DNA of 64,000 nucleotides from Paramacrobiotus metropolitanus (taxonomy: Eukaryota; Tardigrada; Eutardigrada; Parachela; Macrobiotidae). Positions 34,401 to 43,756 of this stretch are shown here, piece after piece. Positions within the stretch are counted from its first letter, which is position 1, and the number at the start of each line of letters is the position of its first letter. The stretch spans positions 310,001 to 374,000 of the forward strand of contig NW_026570338.1 of the NCBI RefSeq assembly GCF_019649055.1, in the 5' to 3' direction. The position numbers and the translations under genes were made by a program. The notes below the pieces were generated by a model. The model saw nothing but the letters and a program-made list of their open reading frames with translations, was not told the DNA's origin and searched no databases.

Positions 34401-37400
34401 TGGGTGCCCACGTAGATGTCGCCCACGTCGGTGCTGGGCGGCGGGGCCTCGTCGGCCTGGCTGCTGGTGGTGCGGGTGGGCTTGGCCGGGTGGGTGAAGC
34501 AGGGAATGTCCGGCTGCCGGTACTCCCATAAAGGCTGCCAGATCTTCAGGCCGTTCTCCAGCCGGAAGCTGGTGAAGTCCGAGGTGCGCAGGTGAGGCAA
34601 TAGCGGAGCAAAAAGGTAAACAAAAACCTGCGCACACGGAAACAAAATCAGTTACGCAAACTCTGTCATCTGCACCACGCGGTAATTAAATTGTGCATGC
34701 GCTAGCGCCAAGATTCGCGATTAGAAATGCTTGTGAACCAAATACCGAAGCACTGTTATAATTAAGCAAGCTGAAAGACAATAAGTTTATAGGTTTGTAG
34801 GTTTATAAACTTATAGGTTTATAGGCAGTTATAAAAAAATGAACATTTAATTAAATATGTATATTTAATACTATTGCACTCGTAAAAAATCATCCACCAC
34901 TTTTACAAAATTAATTATCGCAACAAATTATTAACAGCATTAATTTCATTAAAGAGCAAATTATTAAAGAGAAACTGTTATTAATATTAATTATTAATTT
35001 AGTATAATACGATTTCATCGAAATTATTGAATTATACAAAATCTCCTACTCAGAATATTACAGAATAGCAATAAATTATAAAGAAGTTTAACTTGAATTT
35101 TCGTAAGGATTTTTTTCTCGACGAGCGTACCTGTAGGGAAGTAACAGGGAAGAGATAAGGCTCGGTGGGTGGGGAAGCTGGTTTGGCGGGGATGGCAGTG
35201 GAGGACGTGAGGCCGGCCTGGCGCTCCCGTTCGCGTTCCTGGTCGGCGCATTCGGCCGCCGCGTCGAGCAAGATCCAGTGGAGCGTGTACAAAAGTTTGG
35301 TCGCATTGGGCCCCAGCGGGGGCGCCTGGGGGGCCGGGGGCGGCGGGGGCCCGCCCTCCTCCGCCGCCGCCATGACGGCCGCCGAGGCCGCCGCCACCGC
35401 GGCCGCCGAGGCGTGGGAATGGTGCCAGTGCGGACGGGACTCCAGACTGGCCACACAGCAGTGTATCACATAGGGCAGGCTGGCCACCACGAAGCGCCAT
35501 CGGGGAATACTCTGGATAGCGTCCGACAGGCTCGGCGAAAGACCGTGCAGAATGTTCTGTACCACCACGCGCTCAAATGACTGCAATGACAACAACAACA
35601 ATTTTTCTAAGAACGTTTCCAAATAAACGACAAACTAGTACATTCTTCAAGTGAATATTACGTTCCCACAAGAACAAACCGTGGGAATTATCAGCCGCCA
35701 CAAATACTTTTTATTTTGCTATACGCTGTCATGGAATGAATTAAGTTCCCACAATAACAAACAGTGGGAATTTTTAGCTGCCACAAATAATTTGGTCTAA
35801 GCTGTAATGGAAGGAATTAGTTCCCGCTTCCCACAAAAATTCACCGTGGGAAACACTAACCGCCGTAAATATTTTACCATAAACTGCAATTGGAATAATT
35901 ACAATAAATTCCCACATCAATAAACCGTTGGAAGCACAAATCACCGAAAATATTTTATTATAAACTTATTTATAATAGAACGGATTCAGTTCCCACAATA
36001 GTATACCGTGGGAAACATGAACCGCCACGAATATTTTACTACCAAAACGATGCTCAACTTTCTCGCATATTTTATGGCAGAAAATGCAAGACAGCAAAAT
36101 AACGAATGCGTCCTGTTTTAGCGTATGAGATTGTTTGGAGAAAGTTTAGAAAAAAATAATCAGACCGTCTCCCCACCAGTCAGGACTTGATCCTGTAATT
36201 TATTCCAAACCAGGTCAAAACCACCGTGTGTTTGCCGCGGCTGTACACAATATTTCCGCGACACCGACCGCCCCCGGGGGTGACAGACAAAAGCGTCTCT
36301 CCCTTCCCGCTAATTTTAGCCTCGTTAATTGGCACCATCCGGATTGGTATGCGCCCCGGGAAAAAGAGGGCGCGGCCTATTGTGTGTGAATGGGAGCATG
36401 GTTTTTTTCGTGGCAATATTGCGGCCGGTTTACTGCTGTCTGTATACTGCGCGTTGACGGATGTGGGCATCTCGCGGCACAGGACAAAGCCAGTGAGTTG
36501 GATACAGGGCGCGCGCGTCATCACAGCCAGGGATAAATCGTCGTGAGGAATGATTAAGTGTAATTGGAAAGGGAATCAGCAGCAGCCAGTGCCGCTGACG
36601 AGATTGCGTGCAGGTCGAGCTGTGCGATATAACCGCCGCGCGGATGCGACGCCGGTTGCCGAATATATACATACACAAGAAGAAAAATATCGGCCTTCTG
36701 ATTAGGCGTGAGCCCGGGTCGGTTATTTCCCTTTTGCGCACAGCGCCGGAAGATGAGGAGCGGGGGATGAGGGATAGAAGGGCACGAAATAGATGGTCGT
36801 TCGGCGAAGCAGATGTTTTCCGCGGAGAGGAGCAGCGGCTGACGGATGGAGGCACCGGTGCGGCGGCAGCGGATAACCAGTGACCTCCGTATTTAAATGA
36901 TACCCGCCGACCCCGACTACCGGTGTACTGCTAGGCAGAGTCAACGATCGATGGCGGCAACTACTTCCGAGAGGGATGCCCTACCTGTGCTGCCGCCGAA
37001 CGCGATAACAGCAATTACGGCAAAATTAATATTAATATTTTTATTTAAAGAAAAAGGCTGGCATTAACGCGAAAACGGTGGACGTTCTGCGATTACCTCG
37101 AAAATACAGAGCCTTCTGTAAACTTTGTGAATTTCAAAAAATAAATTCTTATAGGTAAAGAAAAAAGTTTCTCGAAAATACGGAGCACTGTTTAGAATGG
37201 GTAAAAAAAACAAAAATATGAAAAATAAAACAATTTATATAGGTAAGAAAACAATTTCTCGAAGTTACGATTCGAATGGTAAAATACGGCAAAATGTGCG
37301 AATTAAAAAACAAAAAAATTTATTGATAGAGCAACCAAAATCTAAATCCCGTATAAATGAAAGTAATTATTCGTATAATTAAAATAGTCTGAAAATAGTG

Positions 37401-40400
37401 TTTTTTCTGTTTAACGTATAAATCGATAATTCGTTGCAAGAAAAATAAAGACAGTTAGCTGGTGTATAATCAGAAATAATAAAAATTTACGCCAATGGTT
37501 AATCGGTTAGAAAAACTGTTTATTCAGGCTAATGCCGAAACAAAACACAACTGCACACTGTTCCCATCCCCGCGCCGTCAACGCCCCGCGGTGCTCCGGG
37601 CCCGGGCCGTCCTCATTTTCCTTCCCGCGCCGGGGAATGCGTGGGCCGGGCCCTTGGCGGGGATAATCGATGGGAGCAAGTGATTGGGATAAGTGTACAG
37701 CAAAGGTTGAGTTTGTTTTTCCAAACTGATAACGGATGGCCGGCACAATATATAGGGCCCGTGTTTGGAGAAGTGACAGGAAGCGGGGGGCTCAACACTC
37801 CACCAGTGTATAGATTCCTGATTGCGCAACACCGGCCCGGGATAGATATATCGGGCTGCGATCGGCGCCCGTCCACACGCAGCGATGGGCCAATCGATCA
37901 CTGCTGCTGTTAATTTATTCGCTGGCGATGGTATATATATACGGGAGCATGGCCAGACAGAGCCCATCGATGTGCTTTCTGCACTCTTTAACATTTATCT
38001 TTCCCTAACCTCGTGGCGTGTGTTTGTCCACACAACAGGATGGAATTTATTAACTTATCCGTTGCCCTGCAGCCGTTTAAAGAGATTCTCCCTGATATTT
38101 GCCGATTTTACTATATGCAGTAATTAAACAGTATCTTCGACAGGTGGAAAAAACATTAAAATTTTTCCGCTGAAGGTCGAACATTCGGCACGTTATTTGG
38201 AGAAAATAACCGGCGTGTAACGCCAGCCAAGAAGGCCGGGAGCTTCGGTTTCCGGTCATTAAACGTTTAGCCTAACCAACCAATCAAATTTGCATTTATA
38301 CAATCAAACCAAATTTGCCCGGCGTTTATTAATTACGGGAAAGGAGGGTTATCTTTCTCGAGTTTCAACAATGAAATTCATTTTTTAAGGAATAAATTGA
38401 ATTTTCCCTGCATCTAGTAACCGTAGGAAACCTTTTATTCAGTACACGAAAAGTCATAAAAAAATTATATCTGAAAGATAAATCTACTTGGCAGAAAGTA
38501 ATTCAATTTTTCCTGAATTTACAGAGGAAAGGAACATCGCCTTATATATTTGGTAGAAACCAAAAAATAAGCGCATTTTTTTAAAAAGTAGCCAAATTTT
38601 CCCAGCATTTAATAACCGTGGGAAACCTTTATTTCTTACATAGAAAGTAATAAATAAAATTTAGATCTGAGTAAAATAGATTTACTTGGTACGAAGTAAC
38701 CAACTTTTCACAGAATTTACAAGGGATTTGAACATTGCCTAATTTATGTTTTATACATAGAATTTTTCTAAGCGAACTTTATAACTAAGCGAATTTTTCT
38801 TTTAACAGTAACCAGATTTTCCCAGCACTGCCTAACCGTGGGAAAGCCGTATCGCCTGGTTTATTCGGTATAAATCAAATTAGATTTACTTCTACGGATA
38901 AGAAAGCGCGACCGAACACAGAAACGTCGCACGGGGGAAAAACCTAATATCCGCCGGGCCGTTTTTTTACAGCAGATGTTGTAAAGCGTGCGTGTGCGTG
39001 CGCCGGTTGCAGTGTGTGTATAAAATACGTGCGCGCAGCCAGCGGCCGGTTCTCTCCTTCCCTGGCATGCAGCAGCGGGTGTGATTGTCGCCAGAGACAT
39101 TGACATTTTTTCAGGGGGGATCGCCGGCTACAAATTCGTGACATTTACTACACGACTCCCGACCGTTAATGGGCGCACTGGCCAACACGACGCACTGGCC
39201 CCGCTGACACTATATACAGTCCTCGCACACACACACACACACTTTCTCCTCATCCATAAAAACTACGCCGCTCGTCAAGCGGGTCGAGCGGGGCGGCCTA
39301 ACGAGCGCTCCCGGTCGGCGAGTGGTGTGTTAATAGCCCTGCTCGTGGCATGTTATTCCCGCGCTATTATAGCTGCAGCACAGTGCACAGCCCGTTAATT
39401 GTACACTGTGTATCGATCGTACCACTGCGCGTATACACTTGTACAACGCGTTGCCCCATACTTCAGCTCGTTTAGGCCACTTTGATTAACTTCTCCCCAT
39501 TCATTCCCCGGGCTGCCTCCGGGCACTTTTTAGCCTGAGATTACCATAACAGTTTTGCGCCGGGATCCGAGCCGTTAGCCAGCGCGCGGATATGGCGAGA
39601 GGCAGTCAGGTATCGGGATGCCGGTTACTGCCGCTCGCAATTATGCTGGATCATTACTTTCCGGTTGCGCGCGCGCGCCCAGGCTCCCGCACCAGGGAGA
39701 CAGGGCAGCGGAAATTAATGCGGCTTGTCGCCGCTAATTGCCCGCGTTGTATGTATTATCATAATGATCACGCCGGTGTCCGGTGTAATCAAGCTATGGC
39801 AGGGAGATTCATTTTTACCGGTGTACGGTTACCAAAATCCACCGATATTACGTGCAATTAAATTCTTCATCCTTCAAAAGAATCCATTAATTTAAAAAAA
39901 AACATTTACGCTTGTTAAGTTTGAGTCTATCTAAAAAAGTTCCATTATCTTAAAACTTAATGTCTTTGATTTTTTTTTAACTTTGTTAATCAATGTTGAA
40001 GCACATGCTTCAAATAAAACCTTCAGAAAATTCTGTGAAATTCTCCCCAGCATAAAAGCTGCAAATAATAAACACTGCAAATTCCTGCACGATGGTTGCT
40101 GACAGTCTTTCACACCAACGGTAAACAGAATCCGCCCGTCAGCATAATTAACCGCAAAGTTCTCAAATTTGGTACAGATTAATTAAAATTTCGCGGCAGA
40201 CAAATTGTTTTTTTTTAATTCTGTAGAAGGGGGAAAAGTATTCCATAAGGCGTTTCTAACAAAATTTTAAACTAAAATATTTGCGAATTTAATTAACAAG
40301 CTATTAAGTCCAAGAGAAACAAACCTAAATATTAAAATCGCTGTGTTTAGTTGGCTGTGGTGCCCGGAAAAAAACCGGCCGGGGTTGGCGATTGCTTTAT

Positions 40401-43400
40401 GCGAATAGTCGATTTCGAAATACAACGCTGTCTCTCTTCGGTGCATTGGTTTTAATGAGCCGACCGGCGGAGGAGAGCAAACCGCGTGTGCGGCACGGTT
40501 AAAGGGCCACTAATTGGTCTGAAAACGATCTGATATGGCAGTGCAGCCGGCCGGGGTGGGTGTGTGGGCCGGGCTGCTCTCTCTCCGCTCCGTGCCGTAC
40601 AGATCTACAGTATAGGGCCGGCGGGTGCGGCCTAGTGTGTGGCCGATGGAGGGGAATTAGTTTTTAGTCGTTTTGACAGAAAATACCGGAAGTTTGCCGT
40701 TGATGAGAAGTGCAGCCAGTGGAGACCAGTGCATGCGCCCGTTGCGAGAGGGAGCGCGCGAGAAGGAGAGACCGAGAGAGAGGGAGAGAGAGAGAGTCAA
40801 GACAAAAGTGTGGCGTTGAGAAGAAGCCATTTTTTATCGAGCTGTCGATATAGGCAAATCGTTGAGCAATCGTGCCAACACACACTGTGCGCTGTGCACA
40901 CATGTACAGACGACGCGCCCAGCACATGCACACCCAGCCGGGTATAAGTGGATGAAAAAATTGTGGAATATTGCCATTGATAGGCGGCTCTCTCCGGCCT
41001 CCTATAGTAGCTGTATACAGCCCGTATTCGCCGGGCCACAAAAGCCCGTCGTCTTGGCCGCTAATTCCCGGAGGAACATTAAACTGCCATCCACGCCGCT
41101 TCGCCTGTATGTATATATCGGGCTGATTTTCCCTTTAACATATATTGCCGGGTCCACGGCCGAATCGGCTGTAATACAGTCGCCCTGGATGGCGGGGATG
41201 ATGTGATCAGGAAGCCGCCTGGGACGCCCGGCCGCAACACCTTTACACCACCACGACAATGCGCCCATCATAACGGGATAATTGCCCCGCCAACCCCGGC
41301 ACGGGCGGCGGCCTGGTGGTGTCTCGCTGTGCCCGCGAAACGTGCTGCACAATGGGCCGGGGTTGATAGAATAAACACGCCGTTAATCGGGGAACAGTGG
41401 CGGATTTATTTAAACATGTATTTCCGATCGGTGCAGTTGTTGCCAGTCAACGTCAACAAAATTATTGATGTGGAGTGAAAATCTTCCCACAACCCAACAC
41501 CTCAGGGAAAAATTCATTTTACTAAAAATTCTGCTGGTATTTTTACCGGGAAAACAAATCCTGAAGAAAATTTATAAAATTCTGTACTGGAAAAAATTAA
41601 TATATATTAAACAATTTTTGCTGAAAGTTTTGTCACACCCAATCAATAAACGCGTAAACCAACGTTCGCAACAATGCACGAAGCGTGGGAACACGCGCGG
41701 GATTTTCACCGTAACAGCGCATCGTTAAGCCGGGGCCGGGGATTGGACGTGTGATAGAGCTGTGCGGGCTTAGCGCGAAGGATGAGCGAAAAGTGATTAG
41801 GCCGCGCGCCAGCACAGGGCCCCGCAGCTTAATGGCACGTGTAGCCGAGAATTGCCTGACAAGCCGGCACTGCTATCCCCACTGCCAAACTATACCACAG
41901 CCAAAATACAACAATTGCCTGGGCTGCGGTTAACCGCGCTGTTCTACTGCACACAAAAAAACACACAGACCGCGTCTTGACGCTGCGCTTCGTTGGGGTC
42001 CAAATTTAATTAGTCACTAAATTTCCTCGCGAAAGGCGCGCGCGCACGACACGGCCGACAGTGGAAAAAATCAATGCCGGCATTGGATTAGCTTTTTTAC
42101 TCTCCATGTACACGAATAACACGCTGGTGCATTTCCGGGCTAGTGCCGGCCGGGGAAAAGGTTAATCAGGTGACGGCCGACAGCGGCCCCCGGATGACAC
42201 ACAGCCTACAGGCACTTACCACACAAGACGTCTCCTGAAGTTTCCGGTTGTAGGGACGGACAAATGGGCTGCAATCACAGAGAGAACAGCGGATTAGTAG
42301 CATAGGATTTACCGCTGCTGTAACCAATCACATGATCAACACACACACATACACATCCGCCGCGGCGAGATCGAATTACACCGGTGCGCCGCTAATTGGC
42401 CGTGCGGCTGGTAAGGGTACACCGGCCGCACGGAAATACGCACGGCGGGACGTCGCGTTCAACGATGCCGGCGCACGCTACCGTTCCATTATTCTACTGT
42501 GACGAAATTGTTATATTGTAATGATAATTGTTCTAGGTTGTGGATGATACAGGGGCTTCGACTGTCCGCGGATTAAGAGCCTCACTAGCAGGCGCATCGG
42601 GCTAATCGAGCCTGGCGTCGTAAAACGACTCGCATAATCTGTCCCCGCGCGATAAAAGACCGTTTAGAAAATACGGTGTCATCGCGTCTGTGTGTGTATG
42701 TGTAAGGTCTTTCATGGCCGACCACGTGTTTGGCGCATCTCCAAGTCAAGTGTTTTTCCCCGGCACCGAATTACCGCTCTGTCATCGTGTGTGCCACCTT
42801 CGCGGAAAAAATGCCGGGGCGCACCGAAACCGGCACGTTTTCTTCAGTATACCAATTCTGTCCGCGGGTAATTTGATGCCTCCCGAGAGAGAACACTTAG
42901 AAATTGTCTCTCCTATAATACCCTCCCCGACATCCGTCTGCTGCTGATAACACAGAAGAAAAAACCATTCTCCACGTGTGTGCAATTTTGGCGTAGACTT
43001 ATTTGTGCAGGAAGCACACGTATCGATTTTGTTCCTGACTGGTATAGCGCAAAATACGTTTTCTCATTTTTTACTCATCCGAACCCAAAGGGTTTCCAAC
43101 ATTAGCGCGAAACTTCACAATGGAGAAAAAAACATGCCTGGTAATTTGTCGTACATGGACGGAACGCGGGTGTGAGGAGAATATCGAAGAGTGTGTGCTG
43201 CGACTGTGCAGCGGCAGCCGGGGCTAATCCACGTGATTTGCCGTTTTCCCACTTGTAGCCCTGGGTTATGACGCTGCCAGACAGACTCGCTGTTGGCTTG
43301 TATGCGCTGAATGCGCGCCCTGACGACGCGTACTATCAAGGGATGCATATGCGATTAGCCAGCAATTACCGGTCAAGATCTTCATTGCCGGTCTGCTGCA

Positions 43401-43756
43401 TTATGATAATGCCAGGCGGCCGCGTGGCGCCCGCACCAATCCGCTACCTTATCCCCCCGTACAAAAACCGCACAAAAAATGTTTTGTCCAATTTGTTGAG
43501 TTAATCGATTTTCTCTCCCTTTCAACGCGCGCCTGTGTTATTGTCGACCCGAGCTCGGTAAATTTACCCAGGATTATAATCGAGTCAAATGTGTCTGGCG
43601 CGCGCGCGCCGTCGCCGGCGTCGCACCGGTGGTAAACATAGCCGGACAGTCTGTGTATTACCTCAACTGACGCCACAGGTAGCTTTGAATAGGAATAGGC
43701 AGGGCCTCCAGATCATTGTCCTGTTTGTGGTGCGCGTCATTCTTCCGTTTGGGCAT
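14961..43756 (-). CDS. unc80: UNC80, NALCN channel complex scaffold subunit
   Basis: Nineteen coding exons spread over 28.8 kb join in phase to about 3,263 residues, essentially the length I recall for vertebrate UNC80. Family blocks recognisable in order include MPKRK and LPIPIQSYLWRQ (N-terminus), SFERV and HGLSP (exon 3), FDVAV and WSEEG (exon 4), RICDVAL (exon 5), VDFCHAFFG (exon 6), FVHRCNQGKWPEWMK and FLRETY (exon 8), LWRYRYQVW and TLPSP (exon 11), TLHW, EDTQF, YPQLNL, IEFACSQF, PLDFCY, KSHVRLADVAH, FPFVLRVGS and the acidic end EISLLK. UNC80 is a large, mostly helical cytoplasmic protein that, with UNC79, supports trafficking and activity of the NALCN sodium-leak channel in neurons. No partner gene is in the window. 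Exons 5, 6 and 9 each lack one base at a GGGG run. Introns range from about 300 nt to 6.6 kb. Confidence 0.96.
17039..17452 (-). CDS. unc80: unc80 exon 18 (residues ~2633-2770)
   Basis: Acceptor 'gttaag', donor gtatgt. Encodes PKIITIHEPPEP, then DAKSHVRLADVAHTLLK and APYDKEVMA, among the best conserved UNC80 blocks. A decayed copy lies at 10745-11400. Confidence 0.95.
18248..18657 (-). CDS. unc80: unc80 exon 17 (residues ~2497-2632)
   Basis: Acceptor 'gcccgtag', donor gtaaga, exit phase 2. Encodes KPLQPLDFCY, a conserved UNC80 motif, and LTRPFAVP. The 3' half recurs at 11764-11935. Confidence 0.94.
19144..19430. repeat. Inverted repeat in intron 16
   Basis: 19144-19195 is largely the reverse complement of 19385-19430 (shared 'cttacagcggtctacagg' and 'tttgaaaa.gggcttg'). 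The right arm overlaps the end of the repeat copy at 19263-19425. Confidence 0.6.
19263..19425. repeat. Dispersed repeat family A, copy 1
   Basis: About 160 bases shared with 24956-25135 in the same orientation ('cttgaatggctcaagcccacg', 'caaatatcccgctt.cagcggtc'). Both copies lie in unc80 introns. Probably a short non-autonomous mobile element. Confidence 0.7.
19976..20494 (-). CDS. unc80: unc80 exon 16 (residues ~2324-2496)
   Basis: Acceptor 'tctacag', donor gtacgg, phase 0 at both ends. Encodes MLLSVLNGVLVLH, NMKHLFASTGF and IEFACSQFFLLHRNPF, matching the conserved UNC80 block with the same order. About 45 bases at its 3' end recur at 12541-12585. Confidence 0.95.
21007..21720 (-). CDS. 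unc80: unc80 exon 15 (residues ~2086-2323)
   Basis: Acceptor 'cttaacag', donor gtaaga, phase 0. Encodes REQCDAHLLLTANVPG, VSEDTQFQELL, GYVRDVYFFRRSYYPQLNL and PNFPRKALECD. A glutamine run (AAQQQQT) is present. Confidence 0.95.
22073..22260 (-). CDS. unc80: unc80 exon 14 (residues ~2023-2085)
   Basis: Acceptor 'atacag', donor gtacgt. Encodes AFHTIWEGIVEDAVLFLRYVLEK and the CTIFNHL end that continues into exon 15 (LGYCMSYVRNP), as in the family. Confidence 0.92.
22596..22745 (-). CDS. unc80: unc80 exon 13 (residues ~1973-2022)
   Basis: A short exon between 'gactgtag' and gttagc, phase 1 in and out. Encodes TSLPVFPTALGTAIL and VDLLDDVDVDNCGIS, equivalent to the VFPACICAAVLPIV region of vertebrate UNC80. 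Confidence 0.88.
22886..23087 (-). CDS. unc80: unc80 exon 12 (residues ~1906-1972)
   Basis: Acceptor 'ctggcag', donor gttcgg (weak), exit phase 1. Encodes SKNSNTLVAATQTRRKQL and a charged coiled-coil-like helix (EERNQRERERVK). A near-identical inverted copy lies at 50718-50905. Confidence 0.9.
23397..24863. mobile_element. Non-autonomous hAT-like element with 8-bp TSD
   Basis: Element 23405-24855 (1,451 bp) starts TAAGGTTGGGCATTCC and ends with the near-exact reverse complement (GGAATGCCCACCCTTA). Both sides carry the 8-base duplication catcattc (23397-23404 and 24856-24863). The TAAGGKTGGGCA-type terminus and 8-bp duplication are hAT hallmarks. Sub-terminal regions are packed with GGAATTCCA-type motifs. 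No transposase frame is present. It sits in unc80 intron 11. Confidence 0.88.
24956..25135. repeat. Dispersed repeat family A, copy 2
   Basis: Same family as 19263-19425. It includes an internal 'tttcacgccgcag..ccgcggtggcgtgaaaa' inverted motif that is less complete in copy 1. Confidence 0.7.
25443..25653 (-). CDS. unc80: unc80 exon 11 (residues ~1835-1905)
   Basis: Acceptor 'cggttag', donor gtacgc. Encodes FQALWRYRYQVWIRLEDG and TLPSPLIG, highly conserved. A near-identical inverted copy, also with splice sites, lies at 49770-49976. Confidence 0.95.
26045..26601 (-). CDS. unc80: unc80 exon 10 (residues ~1650-1834)
   Basis: Acceptor 'actgtag', donor gtaggt, exit phase 2. Encodes RKLRIFRKAS, SLESINKLR, PICWELLLVDDEEVAS and the helix before exon 11 (DSILK). 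Its 3' part recurs, decayed, at 12785-13012. Confidence 0.95.
27176..27759 (-). CDS. unc80: unc80 exon 9, one base short (residues ~1455-1649)
   Basis: Acceptor 'tacctag', donor gtacgg. The first part encodes ERRISFMIADD and an Arg/Ser-rich stretch with RRSS and RKAS phospho-type sites. The second part, in another frame, encodes DNMPWLETVINLCG and SCTRLCWALKK. The exon is 584 nt where 585 is needed. The switch is at a GGGG run (CCCC at 27414-27417), where a fifth G would restore the frame. Confidence 0.92.
28396..29952 (-). CDS. unc80: unc80 exon 8 (residues ~936-1454)
   Basis: The largest exon. Acceptor 'actgacag', donor gtttgt, phase 0. Begins LQNDLRLLLTYIKEAHEQIFRR, continues through a Ser/Arg-rich disordered region, then PGTVPEPSVLAAMLDL, FVHRCNQGKWPEWMK, CPFVLKMVACQLL and FLRETYRMLP. 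The long open frame on the opposite strand is a by-product of high GC. Confidence 0.96.
30453..30529 (-). CDS. unc80: unc80 exon 7 (residues ~910-935)
   Basis: A 77-nt exon between 'ctttttcag' and gtaaga. Encodes AAQAAKPLVNQLITKADYL and RKSENL, matching the family segment that ends SPENLGLY. Both phases fit its neighbours exactly. Confidence 0.88.
30714..31011 (-). CDS. unc80: unc80 exon 6, one base short (residues ~810-909)
   Basis: Acceptor 'gattgtag', donor gtcagt. Opens in phase 2 as IFVIIGCVHGCGTESG, equivalent to the GCAYGCGEG segment, then needs a frame change to read EYMRRQAYASFHRL and HIVDFCHAFFG. The switch lies at a GGGG run (CCCC at 30963-30966); a fifth G restores the frame. Length is 298 nt where 299 is required by phase. 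Confidence 0.9.
31888..32457 (-). CDS. unc80: unc80 exon 5, one base short (residues ~620-809)
   Basis: Acceptor 'cccacag', donor gtgagt. Encodes KSFPRITITTENSPS, LIQDDGELNYQALIRAVLVA and SQRICDVALTLIDVLLDLL, then a Gly-rich linker. After the linker the frame shifts. The true reading (VATHRLLMSCIT) is seen in the +1 frame and, unbroken, in the copy at 63074-63641. The break is at GTGGGGAGG (CCCC at 32021-32024), where the copy has five G. Confidence 0.93.
32510..32573. repeat. Short tandem repeat AGCATNNNATCGATGCC
   Basis: Three to four copies of 'atcaatcgatgccagcat' lie in tandem in intron 4, just upstream of exon 5. Confidence 0.8.
33364..34627 (-). CDS. unc80: unc80 exon 4 (residues ~199-619)
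   Basis: Acceptor 'tgcgcag', donor gtaacg, exit phase 1. Encodes VFVYLFAPLLPHL, LKIWQPLWEYRQP, a Pro/Ala-rich linker, AATFFDVAVMRCLYVPPWSEEG and YFLQRI, then Ser/Arg-rich sequence. It also has a Cys cluster (CEYC, then CKCGH 13 residues later) that could bind zinc and that I do not recall in vertebrate UNC80. Confidence 0.95.
34628..35130. other. unc80 intron 3, AT-rich
   Basis: A short tandem 'ggtttataggttt(g/a)ta' run occurs near 34790-34830, then AT-rich sequence with taattaat motifs. No coding signal. Confidence 0.5.
35131..35580 (-). CDS. unc80: unc80 exon 3 (residues ~49-198)
   Basis: Acceptor 'ttgtcattgcag', donor gtacgc, phase 0. Starts SFERVVVQNILHGLSPSLSD and contains RWRFVVASLPYVIHC and LLYTLHWILLDAAAEC, with an Ala/Pro-rich insertion. 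An in-frame ATG at 35622 lies upstream of the acceptor and is not the start; exons 1 and 2 supply the N-terminus. Confidence 0.95.
35655..36045. repeat. 82-bp tandem array with hairpin, five units
   Basis: Units carry TTCCCAC, an 11-base loop and GTGGGAA, starting at about 35663, 35746, 35828, 35909 and 35990 (spacings 81-83). The fourth hairpin has a mismatch. Each is followed by an AACCGCC(A)CAAATA-type segment. The array lies in intron 2, directly upstream of exon 3. Confidence 0.9.
36046..42219. other. unc80 intron 2, no further exon seen
   Basis: A mosaic of GC-rich palindromic hexamers (ccggcc, gggccc, gccggc) and AT-rich taattaa motifs, with CA microsatellite near 39225-39241 and GA microsatellite near 40765-40797. 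Short open frames here show no family resemblance. It probably holds regulatory sequence, judged from position and composition only. Confidence 0.5.
38395..38880. repeat. ~205-bp tandem repeat with CCGTGGGAAA motif
   Basis: 'tttcccagca....taaccgtgggaaa' recurs near 38403 (diverged), 38597 and 38817. Between them a second motif, 'gaatttacaRRggaWttgaacat', recurs near 38517 and 38718. The core resembles the hairpin of the 35.7 kb array. Confidence 0.7.
42220..42268 (-). CDS. unc80: unc80 exon 2 (residues ~32-48)
   Basis: A 49-nt exon between 'gattgcag' and gtaagt. Read in the phase set by exon 1 it gives SPFVRPYNRKLQETSCV, the counterpart of SAFLRPKLGK...ASCV in vertebrate UNC80, and ends at phase 0 where exon 3 begins with SFERV. 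It is too short to stand out as an open frame. Confidence 0.9.
43662..43756 (-). CDS. unc80: unc80 exon 1 with start codon (residues 1-31)
   Basis: ATG at 43756-43754 opens MPKRKNDAHH and runs to ALPIPIQSYLWRQL, ending in phase 2 before gtaata. The vertebrate protein begins MVKRK and has PLPIQTFLWRQTS at the same place, so the start choice is firm. It lies on the minus strand in a region with no other coding signal. Confidence 0.92.

Noticed and set aside
33680-34531. 283-codon plus-strand open frame, Gly/Arg-rich
   Set aside because: Antisense to unc80 exon 4; low-complexity composition and no domain.
35581-35622. ATG at 35622 as the unc80 start codon
   Set aside because: It lies upstream of a good acceptor (ttgtcattgcag), and exons 1 and 2 supply the conserved N-terminus in phase.
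35655-36045. CRISPR-like evenly spaced palindromic repeats
   Set aside because: The whole 82-bp unit repeats, there are no unique spacers, and the genome is eukaryotic.
37197-37382. Lys/Asn-rich 61-codon plus-strand frame
   Set aside because: AT-rich low-complexity translation in an unc80 intron, with no family resemblance.
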